Positions 45,304-54,069 are shown, counted from the first letter of the stretch. The stretch is DNA of 64,000 bases from Abyssibius sp040880065 (GCA_040880065.1 JBBDJE010000043.1:22312-86311), one strand, 5' to 3'. Made by a program: numbers and translations. The notes: a model not told the origin generated them from the letters alone.

Positions 45304-45740
45304 GCCTTGCAATCCGTCCGCTTGCCAAGGATGACCGCGCCGCATGGGGCGCGCTCTGGCAGGGCTATCTGGCCTATTACGAAACCACCCTGCCCGATGC
45401 GATGTATGACACCTGCTTTGCGCGTATGCTTTCGGGTGATGCGGGCGAGTTTCAGGGCCGTCTGGCCTTGTGGGATGGCCGCCCTGTCGGGCTTGTGCAT
45501 TTCCTGTATCACCGCCACGGCTGGAAGGTTGAAAACACCTGCTATTTGCAAGACCTGTTTACCGCGCCCGAAATGCGCGGCAAGGGCATTGCCCGCGCGC
45601 TGATTAAGCGGGTTTATGCCGAGGCCGATGCCACTGGCTCGCCCTCTGTCTACTGGCTTACCCAAGACTTCAACACCACGGCGCGCAGGCTTTATGACAC
45701 GCTTGCCACCCAAACTCCGTTTATCAAATATGCGCGGTAG
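45300..45740 (+). CDS. GNAT-family N-acetyltransferase
   Basis: A 146-aa GNAT protein with the acetyl-CoA pyrophosphate loop in PEMRGKGIARALI and the C-terminal strand SVYWLTQDFNTTARRLYD. A small-molecule or protein amine acceptor is possible; specificity unknown. Its ATG overlaps the MoxR stop, and its end overlaps the lipoprotein ORF by 11 nt, so it is within the moxR-VWA transcription unit. Confidence 0.87.
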   Translation: MSLAIRPLAKDDRAAWGALWQGYLAYYETTLPDAMYDTCFARMLSGDAGEFQGRLALWDGRPVGLVHFLYHRHGWKVENTCYLQDLFTAPEMRGKGIARALIKRVYAEADATGSPSVYWLTQDFNTTARRLYDTLATQTPFIKYAR

Positions 45741-47013
45741 TCTCGGGGCAGTTGCGCTGGCCCTTGCGCTAACGGGATGTGCTCAAACCGGGCTGGGCAT
45801 GCGCCCCACACCGGCAGCGGAACGTGCCAATTCCAACCTCGCCCAAGATTTTCTGGACCTGACTTTCCGGCTGGAAACCGGGCAGGTGCTTGAGCGTTTG
45901 CTAAAATACGAAGGCCCGATCCGCGTAGCACTCGACCCTGCCCTTGCCAACTATGCCGATGATCTGGCTGGCGTGCTTACGGCAATCCGGCGCGGGGCCG
46001 ATATTGACATCGCCCCCGGCGGGGCGGAATCGCAGATCTATGTCATTAGTGTGCCTGCCGCGCAACTGCGCGCCGCAGTGCCCGGTGCGGCCTGTTTTGT
46101 GGCCCCCGGTGTGCAAAGCTGGGCCTCATTTCAGGCCAACCCGCGGTTGCGCTGGTCAACGTTGACGACGCTGAACCGCGCGGCGGTGTTCATTCCCGAT
46201 GACGCCGCACCCTATGCGGTGCGCGCCTGCCTGAACGAGGAAATCGGTCAGGCGCTTGGCCCGGTAAACGACCTTTACCGCCTGCCGGATTCGGTGTTCA
46301 ACGATGATAATATCCACCTGCAACTGACCGCGTTTGATTTGCTGATGCTGCGCATTCTCTATTCAGACGAGTTGCGTGTTGGCATGAGCCGGAACGAGGC
46401 CAATGCCGCACTGCCCGGCCTTTTGGCGCGGCTTAACCGGGCAGGCGAAAACCTGCGGCACCGCGCGCAGGGCGCGGCCCCCCAAGGCTGGCAGCGCGCG
46501 CTCGAAACTGCGCTTGATTCGCGCCAGTCGGAACGCGCGCGTGCCGCTGCGGCTCGCACTGCGCTAACGCTTGGCCGCCAGATAAACCCACCCGACCACC
46601 GGCTTGTGCTGAGCCTGCTGATCGTCGGGCGCTTCGAGCTTGGCACGGCACCTGCCTCAGCTCTGGCCATGTTCACCGAAGCGCATGCGCTAAGCCTTGC
46701 ACAGCTTGGCCCGCGCAACCTTCGCTCGGCGCAAACCGGCTACCACCTTGCTGCGGCGCTTTTGTCGCAGGACCCGCAGGCCGCGCTAGACCTTGTGGCG
46801 CAGTTCTTGCCCGTGGCCGAACGCAGCGCCGATTCGCCGCTGGAATCGGGGCTTTTAGCGGTGCGTGCTGTAGCCTATCTTAGGCTTGACCGCGTGGCCG
46901 AGGCGCAAGACGCCCGTCAGGCCTCGCTGGCGCGCGCCGTCTATTCCTTTGGTGCAGCCGCCCAAAACGAAGACCCGACGCCCGGTTTGACCGCCGCCGC
47001 GCCGGGCAATTGA
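45730..47013 (+). CDS. DUF2927-like lipoprotein
   Basis: A 427-aa lipoprotein: the signal peptide ends in LTGC (cysteine about residue 17). After it, ERLLKYEGPIRVAL and VFIPDDAAPYAVRACLNEEIGQALGPVNDLYRLPDSVFNDD-type segments (shown partly) match the DUF2927 pattern seen in Rhodobacterales. The C-terminal half is helical and Ala-rich, possibly TPR-like (GYHLAAALLSQDPQAALDLV). The function is unknown. Its start lies inside the GNAT gene. Confidence 0.72.
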   Translation: MRGSLGAVALALALTGCAQTGLGMRPTPAAERANSNLAQDFLDLTFRLETGQVLERLLKYEGPIRVALDPALANYADDLAGVLTAIRRGADIDIAPGGAESQIYVISVPAAQLRAAVPGAACFVAPGVQSWASFQANPRLRWSTLTTLNRAAVFIPDDAAPYAVRACLNEEIGQALGPVNDLYRLPDSVFNDDNIHLQLTAFDLLMLRILYSDELRVGMSRNEANAALPGLLARLNRAGENLRHRAQGAAPQGWQRALETALDSRQSERARAAAARTALTLGRQINPPDHRLVLSLLIVGRFELGTAPASALAMFTEAHALSLAQLGPRNLRSAQTGYHLAAALLSQDPQAALDLVAQFLPVAERSADSPLESGLLAVRAVAYLRLDRVAEAQDARQASLARAVYSFGAAAQNEDPTPGLTAAAPGN

Positions 47014-47026
47014 AAAGGAGCACGCC

Positions 47027-47194
47027 ATGCTACCCATTCTCGCCCTGCCCGTTGGCTTTGCATTCGGTTGGTGGCGTGCCGCCAAGCGCGGCGGCAAGCG
47101 GCTGGACCGTTTGCAATATGCTGCTGCGCATGCGCTTTTCTTCGGCGTCGTCGCCCTCATCGGCGGGGCCATTCTGGCCAATTTCATTACCTGA
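47027..47194 (+). CDS. 55-aa membrane peptide
   Basis: A 55-residue ORF with ATG at 47027 behind AAAAGGAG (7-nt spacing). Two hydrophobic stretches, MLPILALPVGFAFGWW at the N-terminus and ALFFGVVALIGGAILANF at the C-terminus, flank a basic loop (RAAKRGGKRLDR). It looks like a two-helix hairpin in the membrane. Its TGA overlaps the VWA gene ATG. No known family. Confidence 0.7.
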   Translation: MLPILALPVGFAFGWWRAAKRGGKRLDRLQYAAAHALFFGVVALIGGAILANFIT

Positions 47195-48378
47195 TGTTTC
47201 TCAACCTGTTCACCAACCTGCGCGCCGCGCATCTGCCCGTTAGCCTGCGCGAATACCTCACCCTGCTGGGGGCATTGCAGGCGCAAGTGGTCATTCACGA
47301 TGTGAACGGGTTTTACTATCTGGCCCGCGCAGCACTGGTGAAGGACGAACGTCATCTCGACCGTTTCGATCAGGTCTTCGCGGCCACCTTTCAGGGCTAT
47401 GAAGACCTGACCCTGCCGGAAATCATTGCGCAGCGCCCCCTGCCCGATGAATGGCTGCAAAAGCTGGCCGAAAAAATGCTGACCGCTGACGAAATGGCCG
47501 AGATCAAGGCGCTTGGCGGGTTCGAGGCCTTGATGAAAACCCTTGCCGAGCGGCTGGCCGAACAAGAAGGCCGCCATCAGGGGGGCAATAAATGGGTGGG
47601 AACAGCCGGCACAAGCCCGTTTGGTGCCTATGGCTACAACCCGGAAGGCGTGCGCATCGGGCAAGATAAATCGCGCCACCAGCGCGCCGTGAAAGTGTGG
47701 GACAAGCGCGACTTTCGCGACCTTGATGACAAGGTCGAGCTAGGCATCCGCAGCATCAAGATCGCGCTCAAACGCCTGCGCCACTGGGCGCGCGATGGGG
47801 CCGATGATGAGCTTGACCTGCCCGGCACCATCCGCGCCAGCGCCGATGCGGGCTATATTGACGTGAAAACCCGCCCCAAGCGGCGTAACGCCATCAAGGT
47901 GCTGCTGTTCACCGACAATGGCGGCTCGATGGATGCGCATGTGAAGCTGGTGGAAGAGCTTTTTTCAGCCGCCCGCGCCGAATTCAAGCATCTGGAGCAC
48001 TTCTACTTTCACAATTGCCTTTATGAGGGCGTGTGGAAAGACAATGCCCGCCGCTGGCAGGAGCAAATCAAAACGCATGACCTGCTGCATCGCTACGGGT
48101 CTGACTATAAATGCATTTTTGTGGGTGATGCGGCGATGTCGCCCTATGAAATTCTGTATCCCGGCGGCGCGAACGAACACTACAACCCCGAGCCGGGCGA
48201 AGTTTGGCTGAACCGCGCACGCGAACAATGGCCCAACGCCATATGGATCAACCCAACCCCCGAACGCGTGTGGCAATATACCCAGTCCACCAATATGATC
48301 CGTTCGATCTTTGAAGACCGGATGTATCCGATGACGATTGACGGTCTTAAGCGTGCGGTGAAAGAACTGGGGCGATGA
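47194..48378 (+). CDS. VWA-domain (CoxE-like) protein
   Basis: A 394-aa cytosolic protein. The C-terminal half has a von Willebrand A fold with MIDAS motif DNGGS at residues 241-245 and a later DAAMSPYE loop. The N-terminal part is helical. Together with the MoxR ATPase it should form a MoxR/VWA pair that remodels a client; none of the known clients (CO dehydrogenase, methanol dehydrogenase, rubisco-type) is adjacent. ATG overlaps the 55-aa ORF stop. Confidence 0.87.
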   Translation: MFLNLFTNLRAAHLPVSLREYLTLLGALQAQVVIHDVNGFYYLARAALVKDERHLDRFDQVFAATFQGYEDLTLPEIIAQRPLPDEWLQKLAEKMLTADEMAEIKALGGFEALMKTLAERLAEQEGRHQGGNKWVGTAGTSPFGAYGYNPEGVRIGQDKSRHQRAVKVWDKRDFRDLDDKVELGIRSIKIALKRLRHWARDGADDELDLPGTIRASADAGYIDVKTRPKRRNAIKVLLFTDNGGSMDAHVKLVEELFSAARAEFKHLEHFYFHNCLYEGVWKDNARRWQEQIKTHDLLHRYGSDYKCIFVGDAAMSPYEILYPGGANEHYNPEPGEVWLNRAREQWPNAIWINPTPERVWQYTQSTNMIRSIFEDRMYPMTIDGLKRAVKELGR

Positions 48379-48734
48379 AAGCGATGCTCAAACAGCTCTG
48401 GCGCAATAATAAACTGCTCGTCGTTGCATTCCTGATTGCGCTGAGCATCACAGGCTATTTTGGCACACGCTTTGTTGCCTCCAGCATATACTGGGCCAAC
48501 CCTGCCCATCGCGATGTGCATATCGAAGGCTGGATGACGCCCGGCTATGTAGCGCGCAGCTACCGTGTATCACCGCGCATAGTTGAAGCCGCGCTCGGGC
48601 TGGACAGCCGCGCAGGCCGCGGGCGCACAATGGCCGAGATTGCCATGTCACAAGGCAAATCGCTTGACAATATCCGCGCCAATATAGTTGCTGCGGCCAT
48701 AGCAGCACGCAACCCGCGCAGCGGTGAGCCGTAA
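48375..48734 (+). CDS. small membrane-anchored protein of unknown function
   Basis: A 119-aa protein with one N-terminal transmembrane helix (KLLVVAFLIALSITGYFGTRF, about 13-33, partial) and a soluble remainder containing DVHIEGWMTPGYVARSY and RTMAEIAMSQG. The orientation is probably periplasmic. No motif is recognised. The ATG overlaps the VWA stop, and the stop overlaps the DedA start (TAATG), so it belongs to the same operon. Confidence 0.68.
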   Translation: MKAMLKQLWRNNKLLVVAFLIALSITGYFGTRFVASSIYWANPAHRDVHIEGWMTPGYVARSYRVSPRIVEAALGLDSRAGRGRTMAEIAMSQGKSLDNIRANIVAAAIAARNPRSGEP

Positions 48735-49327
48735 TGAGCGATTGGTTCCTTTCCCTTGTGCCGCATTTCGGTCTTTACCTGATTTTCGTCACGACACTTG
48801 CCTCATGCCTTGCGCTGCCCGCTCCGGCCTCGCTTTTGCTGCTCGGCGCGGGCGGTTTTGCTGCGGGTGAAGAGCTGGTGTTATACGAGGTGGCGCTCGT
48901 AGCACTTCTTGCTGCGATGATCGGCGACAACATCATCTACGGGCTTGGGCGTCGCGGTGCCGGCTGGCTTGAGAAAAAGTCCGATAAGATGGCACGCGCA
49001 TCGGAATTTGTAAGAAAGCGCGGCCCGGCTGGCGTGTTTTTTAGCCGCTGGCTGGTGAGCCCGCTTGGCCCCTATGTCAATATAGCGGCTGGTGCGGCGC
49101 GTCTACCATGGCTTCATTTTGCTATACCGGCTTTTTTTGGCGAAATTATCTGGATCGCCATCTACACCGGCCTTGGCTACGGGTTTTCCGGGCAGGTTGT
49201 TGAAATATATAATCTGCTCGGTAATGCCAGCGGATTTCTGGCAGCACTTGCGCTGACAGTCGGGCTTGGAATCTGGCTGCGCAGCGCCATGCAAACCAGT
49301 GCTCGTAATTCACAAAATAACCCCTAG
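48734..49327 (+). CDS. DedA-family membrane protein
   Basis: A 197-aa polytopic DedA (SNARE-associated) family protein. Features are PAPASLLLLGAGGFA, GDNIIYGLGRR, FFSRWLVSPLGPYVNIAAGAARLP (partial) and a hydrophobic C-terminus, with about five membrane segments. The family includes undecaprenyl-phosphate and phospholipid flippases. The stop is followed by the M48 protease gene after 9 nt. Confidence 0.86.
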   Translation: MSDWFLSLVPHFGLYLIFVTTLASCLALPAPASLLLLGAGGFAAGEELVLYEVALVALLAAMIGDNIIYGLGRRGAGWLEKKSDKMARASEFVRKRGPAGVFFSRWLVSPLGPYVNIAAGAARLPWLHFAIPAFFGEIIWIAIYTGLGYGFSGQVVEIYNLLGNASGFLAALALTVGLGIWLRSAMQTSARNSQNNP

Positions 49328-49336
49328 ATTATAGCC

Positions 49337-50005
49337 ATGTTGCGTTTTCTTCCCATTTTGCTCGCCGTGGTCATCGGGCTGGTCATGTATACCGTTTCAG
49401 CGCGGCGGCTGCGCCATGCGCTCAACGCCCAGTCAACAGCGCTGACCGATCCGGCCTTGCTGGCGCATTGTGCGGTGTTTCAACGCGAGCTCGGCCTGAA
49501 ATCGCTGCCCGTGCGGGTTTATGAGGTTGATATGCTCAACGGGCTTGCCGCGCCCGATGGTCGGGTTTTCATCACCCGTGGGTTTATGAAGGCACTGAAG
49601 GCCGGCACCTATACATCGGCCGAGCTTGCTTCGGTTGTTGCCCATGAGCTTGGCCATGTCGGGCTTGGCCATGCCCGCCGCCGGATGGTGGATTTTTCGG
49701 CCCAGAACGCGCTGCGCACGACGCTGATGCTGCTTGTAGGCCGGTTCCTGCCCTATATCGGCATTTACGTGGTGAATTTCCTGATTTCGCTCATCTCCGC
49801 CCGCCTGTCGCGCCAGGATGAGTTTGAGGCAGACAGTTTTGCCACTGCGCTGATGCTGCGCAGCGGCCTTGGCATCGGCCCGCAAATCAGCCTGTTTGAA
49901 AAGCTCGGCAAAAAAGGCGGCAACGCGGCCCCTGCATGGCTGCTAAGCCACCCCAAAGCCGAACAGCGCATCGCCGCTATTCGCGAGATTGCAAACCAGA
50001 GTTAG
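49337..50005 (+). CDS. M48-family membrane metalloprotease
   Basis: A 222-aa protein with an N-terminal hydrophobic helix (PILLAVVIGLVMYTV), the zinc motif HELGH (103-107) in AHELGHVGLGHARRRM, a further hydrophobic segment, and the third ligand in DEFEADSFA. It is shorter than HtpX (about 290 aa). A quality-control protease at the membrane is likely. Its TAG stop is the first three bases of a 106-bp dispersed repeat. Confidence 0.86.
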   Translation: MLRFLPILLAVVIGLVMYTVSARRLRHALNAQSTALTDPALLAHCAVFQRELGLKSLPVRVYEVDMLNGLAAPDGRVFITRGFMKALKAGTYTSAELASVVAHELGHVGLGHARRRMVDFSAQNALRTTLMLLVGRFLPYIGIYVVNFLISLISARLSRQDEFEADSFATALMLRSGLGIGPQISLFEKLGKKGGNAAPAWLLSHPKAEQRIAAIREIANQS

Positions 50006-50108
50006 AGCATGTTGCAGAAAAGTAGGGACCGGTTTTCTGCATTTAAACATGCGTTATCAAAAAGTTAGAGCGTATTGCGTGAATGCAAATGAATGCAACA
50101 CGCTCTAG
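50003..50108. repeat. 106-bp dispersed repeat, copy A
   Basis: 97 of 106 bases match copy B at 54128-54233. It contains two inverted repeats: GCAGAAAA/TTTTCTGC inside GCATGTT/AACATGC, and AGAGCGTATTGC/GCAACACGCTCT. Its outer ends TAGAGC...GCTCTAG provide the TAG stops of M48 (50003-50005) and, on the other strand, of the PIN gene (50105-50107). Rhizobial genomes hold similar GAGCATG palindromic elements. Confidence 0.85.
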
Positions 50109-50635
50109 CCGAGTTGCTTGCCCAAACGCGGCAGGCCCGCACGGCGCAGGAGCGGCCGCAAGAGTTGGGGGCGGCCCGAAATGGCTTCGGTGCGGGCGCG
50201 CACAGCGCTAACAACATGGTATATCGCATGGCCCTCGGCCAGCAGGCTCAGCAAAAGCACATCCGGGTCGGTAACCTGAATGCCAAAGCGGCCAACCACG
50301 CGCGTGGGAAAGTCGCGCAGGTTTTTGGTGGCAAGGTAGTTGGCCCGCCCTGCAACCGCCGCACCGAGCACATGCACATCATCGGCATCGGGCAGGGTTA
50401 TATCATCAAGCGGCGCGGGTTGCATTTCGGCCTGCGGGAAACGGGCGCGCAAAAGGGTAATTTCGGTTTGGGCAATGCCTTCGGCCTCGCGCCCCAACCG
50501 TGCAGCAGCGTGCAGCCATTCATCCAGAATGCGGGCCGACCAAAGCGGCCGGAACGCGCCCAGATCCGCCGCACCGATTAGCACCTCGCGCAGCACACTG
50601 GGGAACAGCACGCAGGCATCGAGCAGAACGCGCAT
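50105..50635 (-). CDS. PIN-domain protein (RSP_2648-type)
   Basis: A 176-aa PIN-fold protein. The metal-binding acidic residues are visible: D7 in LLDACVLF, ILDEWL in the middle, and DADDVHVLGAAV, with KNLRDFP near the fourth position. It belongs to a PIN group common in Rhodobacterales. Unlike toxin-antitoxin PINs, no antitoxin gene precedes it; upstream is rlmI, overlapping by one base (TAATG). A ribonuclease function is inferred. The stop codon is inside repeat copy A. Confidence 0.78.
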   Translation of the reverse strand: MRVLLDACVLFPSVLREVLIGAADLGAFRPLWSARILDEWLHAAARLGREAEGIAQTEITLLRARFPQAEMQPAPLDDITLPDADDVHVLGAAVAGRANYLATKNLRDFPTRVVGRFGIQVTDPDVLLLSLLAEGHAIYHVVSAVRARTEAISGRPQLLRPLLRRAGLPRLGKQLG

Positions 50636-51837
50636 TAATCGAGCGCTAGAAAGATGGCTTTCAAATAGCTGCTTTCCGCCAGATGCGGATGCACGGGGTG
50701 GTCCGGCCCCGCCGCGCCCTCATACAGAATGCGCCCGCTGCGCCCGGCCTTGCCAAGCCCGCGCAAGCAGGCGGCGCGGAATTTCGCCAGATCGGCGGCA
50801 TGCGAGCATGAACACAGCACCAGGTAGCCGCCCGCCGCCACAAGGCTTGCCCCTTGGCGCGCAATGCGCTCATAGGCGCGCAAACCCGCTTCAAGCGCAG
50901 GTTTGGCCGGGGCAAAGGCTGGCGGGTCACAGACCACCATGCCAAAAAATGCGCCTTCTTCCGCCAGGGTTGCCATTACGTCAAACGCATCCCCGCGGCG
51001 CGTGCTGAACCTCGCAGCAAAACCAGACGCCTGCGCGCCGCCCATCGCAAGCGTAAGCGCGCCAGCCGAAGCATCGACCGCCAGCGCCGATTTTGCACCG
51101 CTTGCCAGCGCCGCAAGCCCGAACCCACCCACATGGCTGAACACATCCAGCACATCGCGGCCCTTGGCCAGGCGCGCGGCAAAGGCGTGGTTGGGGCGCT
51201 GGTCATAGAACAGCCCGGTTTTTTGCCCGCCGGTAATATCGGCCAGATAGGTGGCGCCGTTCATCGGCACGGGCACCGGCTCATCCTGCCTGCCAAGCAG
51301 CCAACGGCTTTCGCCCTCCAGCCCTTCAAGCTTGCGCGCCCGCCCCGATGTATTGGCGTAGATATGCGCCACGCCGGTCACTTCGGCCAAGGCGGCGGCA
51401 AGCGCATCGAGCAACAGGTCAGCCCAGGCGGCATTGGGCTGAATGACCGCCACATCGCCGAACCGGTCGATTATCACGCCGGGCAAACCGTCACCCTCGG
51501 CATGGATTAGCCGGTAGAAGGGTGCCTTGAACAGGTCTTCACGCAGCGCAAGCGCGCGCTTTAACCTTTCGGCAAACCAAGCTTGGTTGATCATAGCAGC
51601 CATGTCACGGCCCAGCACACGAATGCCGATTTTCGAGACCGGATTGAAGGCGCAAACTGCCAGCGGGTTGCGCTGGTCATCCTGCAACTCGACAATCGTG
51701 CCCGGCGCGACTGCGCGGCTACGCCGGTCCATGACCAGATTGTCGGTAAATACCCAAGGCGCGCCGAAACGCACTAGCTGCGCGGGGCCTTTGGGTTTCA
51801 GGCGAATAACGGGGCGGGTGTGTGCTGTGTTTTCCAT
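50635..51837 (-). CDS. rlmI: 23S rRNA methyltransferase, RlmI family
   Basis: A 400-aa protein with an N-terminal PUA domain (about 1-75: GAPWVFTDNLV), a linker and a SAM methyltransferase fold (VLDVFSHVGGFGLAALASG; VVCDPPAFAP; VLCSCSH). RlmI makes m5C in 23S rRNA; the E. coli position is C1962. The paralogous RlmK-type is not excluded. Its stop overlaps the PIN start by one base. Confidence 0.88.
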   Translation of the reverse strand: MENTAHTRPVIRLKPKGPAQLVRFGAPWVFTDNLVMDRRSRAVAPGTIVELQDDQRNPLAVCAFNPVSKIGIRVLGRDMAAMINQAWFAERLKRALALREDLFKAPFYRLIHAEGDGLPGVIIDRFGDVAVIQPNAAWADLLLDALAAALAEVTGVAHIYANTSGRARKLEGLEGESRWLLGRQDEPVPVPMNGATYLADITGGQKTGLFYDQRPNHAFAARLAKGRDVLDVFSHVGGFGLAALASGAKSALAVDASAGALTLAMGGAQASGFAARFSTRRGDAFDVMATLAEEGAFFGMVVCDPPAFAPAKPALEAGLRAYERIARQGASLVAAGGYLVLCSCSHAADLAKFRAACLRGLGKAGRSGRILYEGAAGPDHPVHPHLAESSYLKAIFLALD

Positions 51838-51861
51838 GCCATGCCCATAGCGCGGCGCGGT

Positions 51862-52551
51862 CTAATGCGCCAGTGCCAGATGGCGCAGATATTTATTCTC
51901 GAGCCAGCGAAAGGTTATCACCAGCGCCAGTGTCAGCACCATGTACAGCACAGCGGCGGTGAGAATCCCTTCATAGGCTAGGTAATGGCGCGCATTCACT
52001 GTGCGCCCTGCCCCCAGAATATCCTGAATGGTAATCACACTCGCCACGACCGAGCCATGCAGCATGAACACAACTTCATTGCCATATTGCGGCAGCGCGC
52101 GGCGCAGGGCCGAGGGGATAAGCACCAGCCGCGCCACCTGAAACCGTGTTAGCCCAAGGGCGGTGGCCGCCTCGATCTCGCCTTCGGGCGTTGTTTCAAC
52201 AGCGCCGCGGATGATCTCGGTCGCGTAGGCACCCGAGTTGAGCGAAAATGTGATGAGCGCGCACCAATAGGCTTCGCGCAATACCGGCCATGCGAAACTG
52301 TCTTTCACCACGTCAAACTGCGCCAACCCATAATAGACAAGGTAAAGCTGCACCAGCAGCGGCGTGCCGCGAAACGCATAGACATAAACATTGATGAGAG
52401 GCGACAAAAAACGCGCCCGCCGCGCCCGCGCTAGCCCGAAAGGCAATGCAATGCAAAACCCGAAGAACAGCGCCAAACCGGTAAGCTGCATGGTCATCCA
52501 TGCGCCTTGAAGGAACATATCATAGTTTTCAACGATCCGGTTAAGCTGCAT
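51862..52551 (-). CDS. polar amino-acid ABC transporter permease (HisM/OccM-like)
   Basis: A 229-aa inner-membrane permease with about five helices and the EAA loop in GEIEAATALGLTRFQVARLV. The N-terminal FRGTPLLVQLYLVYYG is typical of polar amino-acid and opine permeases. It overlaps the preceding permease gene by 11 nt. No ATP-binding gene follows; RlmI is next. Confidence 0.88.
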   Translation of the reverse strand: MQLNRIVENYDMFLQGAWMTMQLTGLALFFGFCIALPFGLARARRARFLSPLINVYVYAFRGTPLLVQLYLVYYGLAQFDVVKDSFAWPVLREAYWCALITFSLNSGAYATEIIRGAVETTPEGEIEAATALGLTRFQVARLVLIPSALRRALPQYGNEVVFMLHGSVVASVITIQDILGAGRTVNARHYLAYEGILTAAVLYMVLTLALVITFRWLENKYLRHLALAH

Positions 52552-53233
52552 CGTTGCGCCCCTTGATCGTGTATCGCCGTTCCAGCCAGTTGAAAATGCT
52601 CTGGCTGATGAAGGTAAAAAACAGATAGATCATGAAGACAGCCGCAAAGAAGGTAAACGGCTCGCGCACCGATTTGCCTGCATCATTGGCGAGGCCCACA
52701 AGGTCTTGCAGGCTGATGACCGAAACAACGGCGGTGGATTTGACCAGCACCTGCCATACATTCGCATAGCCCGCGATGGCAAAGCGCACCAGTTGCGGCA
52801 GGGTAACCTTCCACAGAATGGTGAACCGCTTCAGCCCGAGCGCGCGGGCGGCTTCAATCTGGCCACGCGGGATGGTCATGTAAGCGCCACGAAACGTCTC
52901 GGTCAGATACGCACCGTAGAAAAAGCCGATGGCGATGACGCCAGCCCAGAACTTGGAAATGTCGATATATCCAAAGCCGAACCATCCGCCGAGAACGCTC
53001 AGCAGGCGCTGGCCACCGAAATAGATCAGCAAAATGAGCACAAGGTCGGGAATGCCGCGCACAAGGGTTGTGTAGCCAAACACCGCACTGCGCGCAAAAC
53101 CCCCGTCGCCGATTTTACCCGCAGCGCCAAACGCGCCCAAAATCGTGGCCAAAAGTAGCGAGGCCAATGCAAGCTGCACGGTAACCAGCGTGCCGCGGGC
53201 TAGCAATGGCGCATATAATATGAGGTTTTCCAT
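52541..53233 (-). CDS. polar amino-acid ABC transporter permease (HisQ/OccQ-like)
   Basis: A 230-aa permease paired with the downstream one. The EAA loop is GQIEAARALGLKRFTILWKV, and VRGIPDLVLILLIYFGGQ is the N-terminal signature (given in part). About five transmembrane helices. The order substrate-binding protein, HisQ-like, HisM-like matches basic amino-acid/opine systems. Confidence 0.88.
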   Translation of the reverse strand: MENLILYAPLLARGTLVTVQLALASLLLATILGAFGAAGKIGDGGFARSAVFGYTTLVRGIPDLVLILLIYFGGQRLLSVLGGWFGFGYIDISKFWAGVIAIGFFYGAYLTETFRGAYMTIPRGQIEAARALGLKRFTILWKVTLPQLVRFAIAGYANVWQVLVKSTAVVSVISLQDLVGLANDAGKSVREPFTFFAAVFMIYLFFTFISQSIFNWLERRYTIKGRNDAA

Positions 53234-53276
53234 AGGTCCGGCTGCGCCCCGCTATCGGCGCGCAGCCTATTCCTAT

Positions 53277-54026
53277 TTAGCCACCGTAAACGTCGTAATC
53301 GAAGTAACGGGCGTTGATCTCGGCATATTCGCCGGATTCGCGGATCGCGGCAATCGCGGCCGAGAAGGCATCGCGCAGGGCTTCTTCGCCTTTACGCACG
53401 CCAATGCCAGCGCCATTACCATGATATTCGGGGATCGAATAGGATTCGCCAAAGAAGGCATAGCCCTCACCGGCTTCGGTCTTGATGAAACCATCATCCA
53501 TGGCAACCGAGTCGGCCATAACCGCGTCAAGCCGACCGGCCACAAGGTCGAGATAGGCTTCGTCCTGCGAGCCATAGAGGCGCAGTTCAACACCGGGGAA
53601 TTCGCCTTCCATGAAATCCTGATGGATCGTGCCGCGCTGAACGCCCACGACACCGGCTTCCATGGCTTCCATTGTCATGCCTTCGGCACCAATAAACGCG
53701 GCGGGGGTGTTGTAGTATTTGGTAGTAAAATCAATCACTTCCATACGGTCTGGCGTGATCGACATCGACGCGATGATCGCGTCGCACTTGCCTTCGAGCA
53801 GAGCGGGAATAATGCCGTCCCAGTCGGTTTTCAGCATCGAGCAGTCATGGCCCATTTCGGCGCAAAGCGCGTTGGCAATGTCGATATCAAAACCGGCAAC
53901 ATCGCCCGACGCTTCGGTATAGGAAAATGGTGGATAGGCGCCTTCAACACAAATATTGAGCGAGTCGGCCATTGCGCCCGTTGCGAATGTAGCAGCCAGA
54001 AGGGCTGCGCCTAGTGTGCGTTTCAT
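53277..54026 (-). CDS. periplasmic substrate-binding protein of an amino-acid ABC transporter
   Basis: A 249-aa protein with a cleavable signal peptide (about 20 residues ending GAMA) and the family 3 solute-binding fold: VEGAYPPFSY, GFDIDIANALC, WDGIIPALLEGKCDAIIASMSITPDR (partial) and GVQRGTIHQDF. Resemblance is to histidine/lysine/arginine/ornithine and octopine binders. The ATG at 54026 follows GGGAGAA. A perfect stem-loop sits in its leader. Genes for two permeases follow. Confidence 0.9.
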   Translation of the reverse strand: MKRTLGAALLAATFATGAMADSLNICVEGAYPPFSYTEASGDVAGFDIDIANALCAEMGHDCSMLKTDWDGIIPALLEGKCDAIIASMSITPDRMEVIDFTTKYYNTPAAFIGAEGMTMEAMEAGVVGVQRGTIHQDFMEGEFPGVELRLYGSQDEAYLDLVAGRLDAVMADSVAMDDGFIKTEAGEGYAFFGESYSIPEYHGNGAGIGVRKGEEALRDAFSAAIAAIRESGEYAEINARYFDYDVYGG

Positions 54027-54050
54027 ATGATGTTCTCCCTGAACATGATG

Positions 54051-54069
54051 TTGGTGCCTCATGCACCAA
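54051..54069 (-). promoter_or_regulatory. stem-loop in the leader of the binding-protein gene
   Basis: TTGGTGC-CTCAT-GCACCAA is a perfect 7-bp inverted repeat 25 nt upstream of the ATG at 54026. It could be an operator half-site pair or an RNA stabilising hairpin. No T-run follows. Confidence 0.35.

Noticed and set aside
50105..50635. PIN protein as toxin of a toxin-antitoxin pair
   Set aside because: There is no small antitoxin gene next to it; it overlaps rlmI instead, and this PIN group is chromosomal core in relatives.
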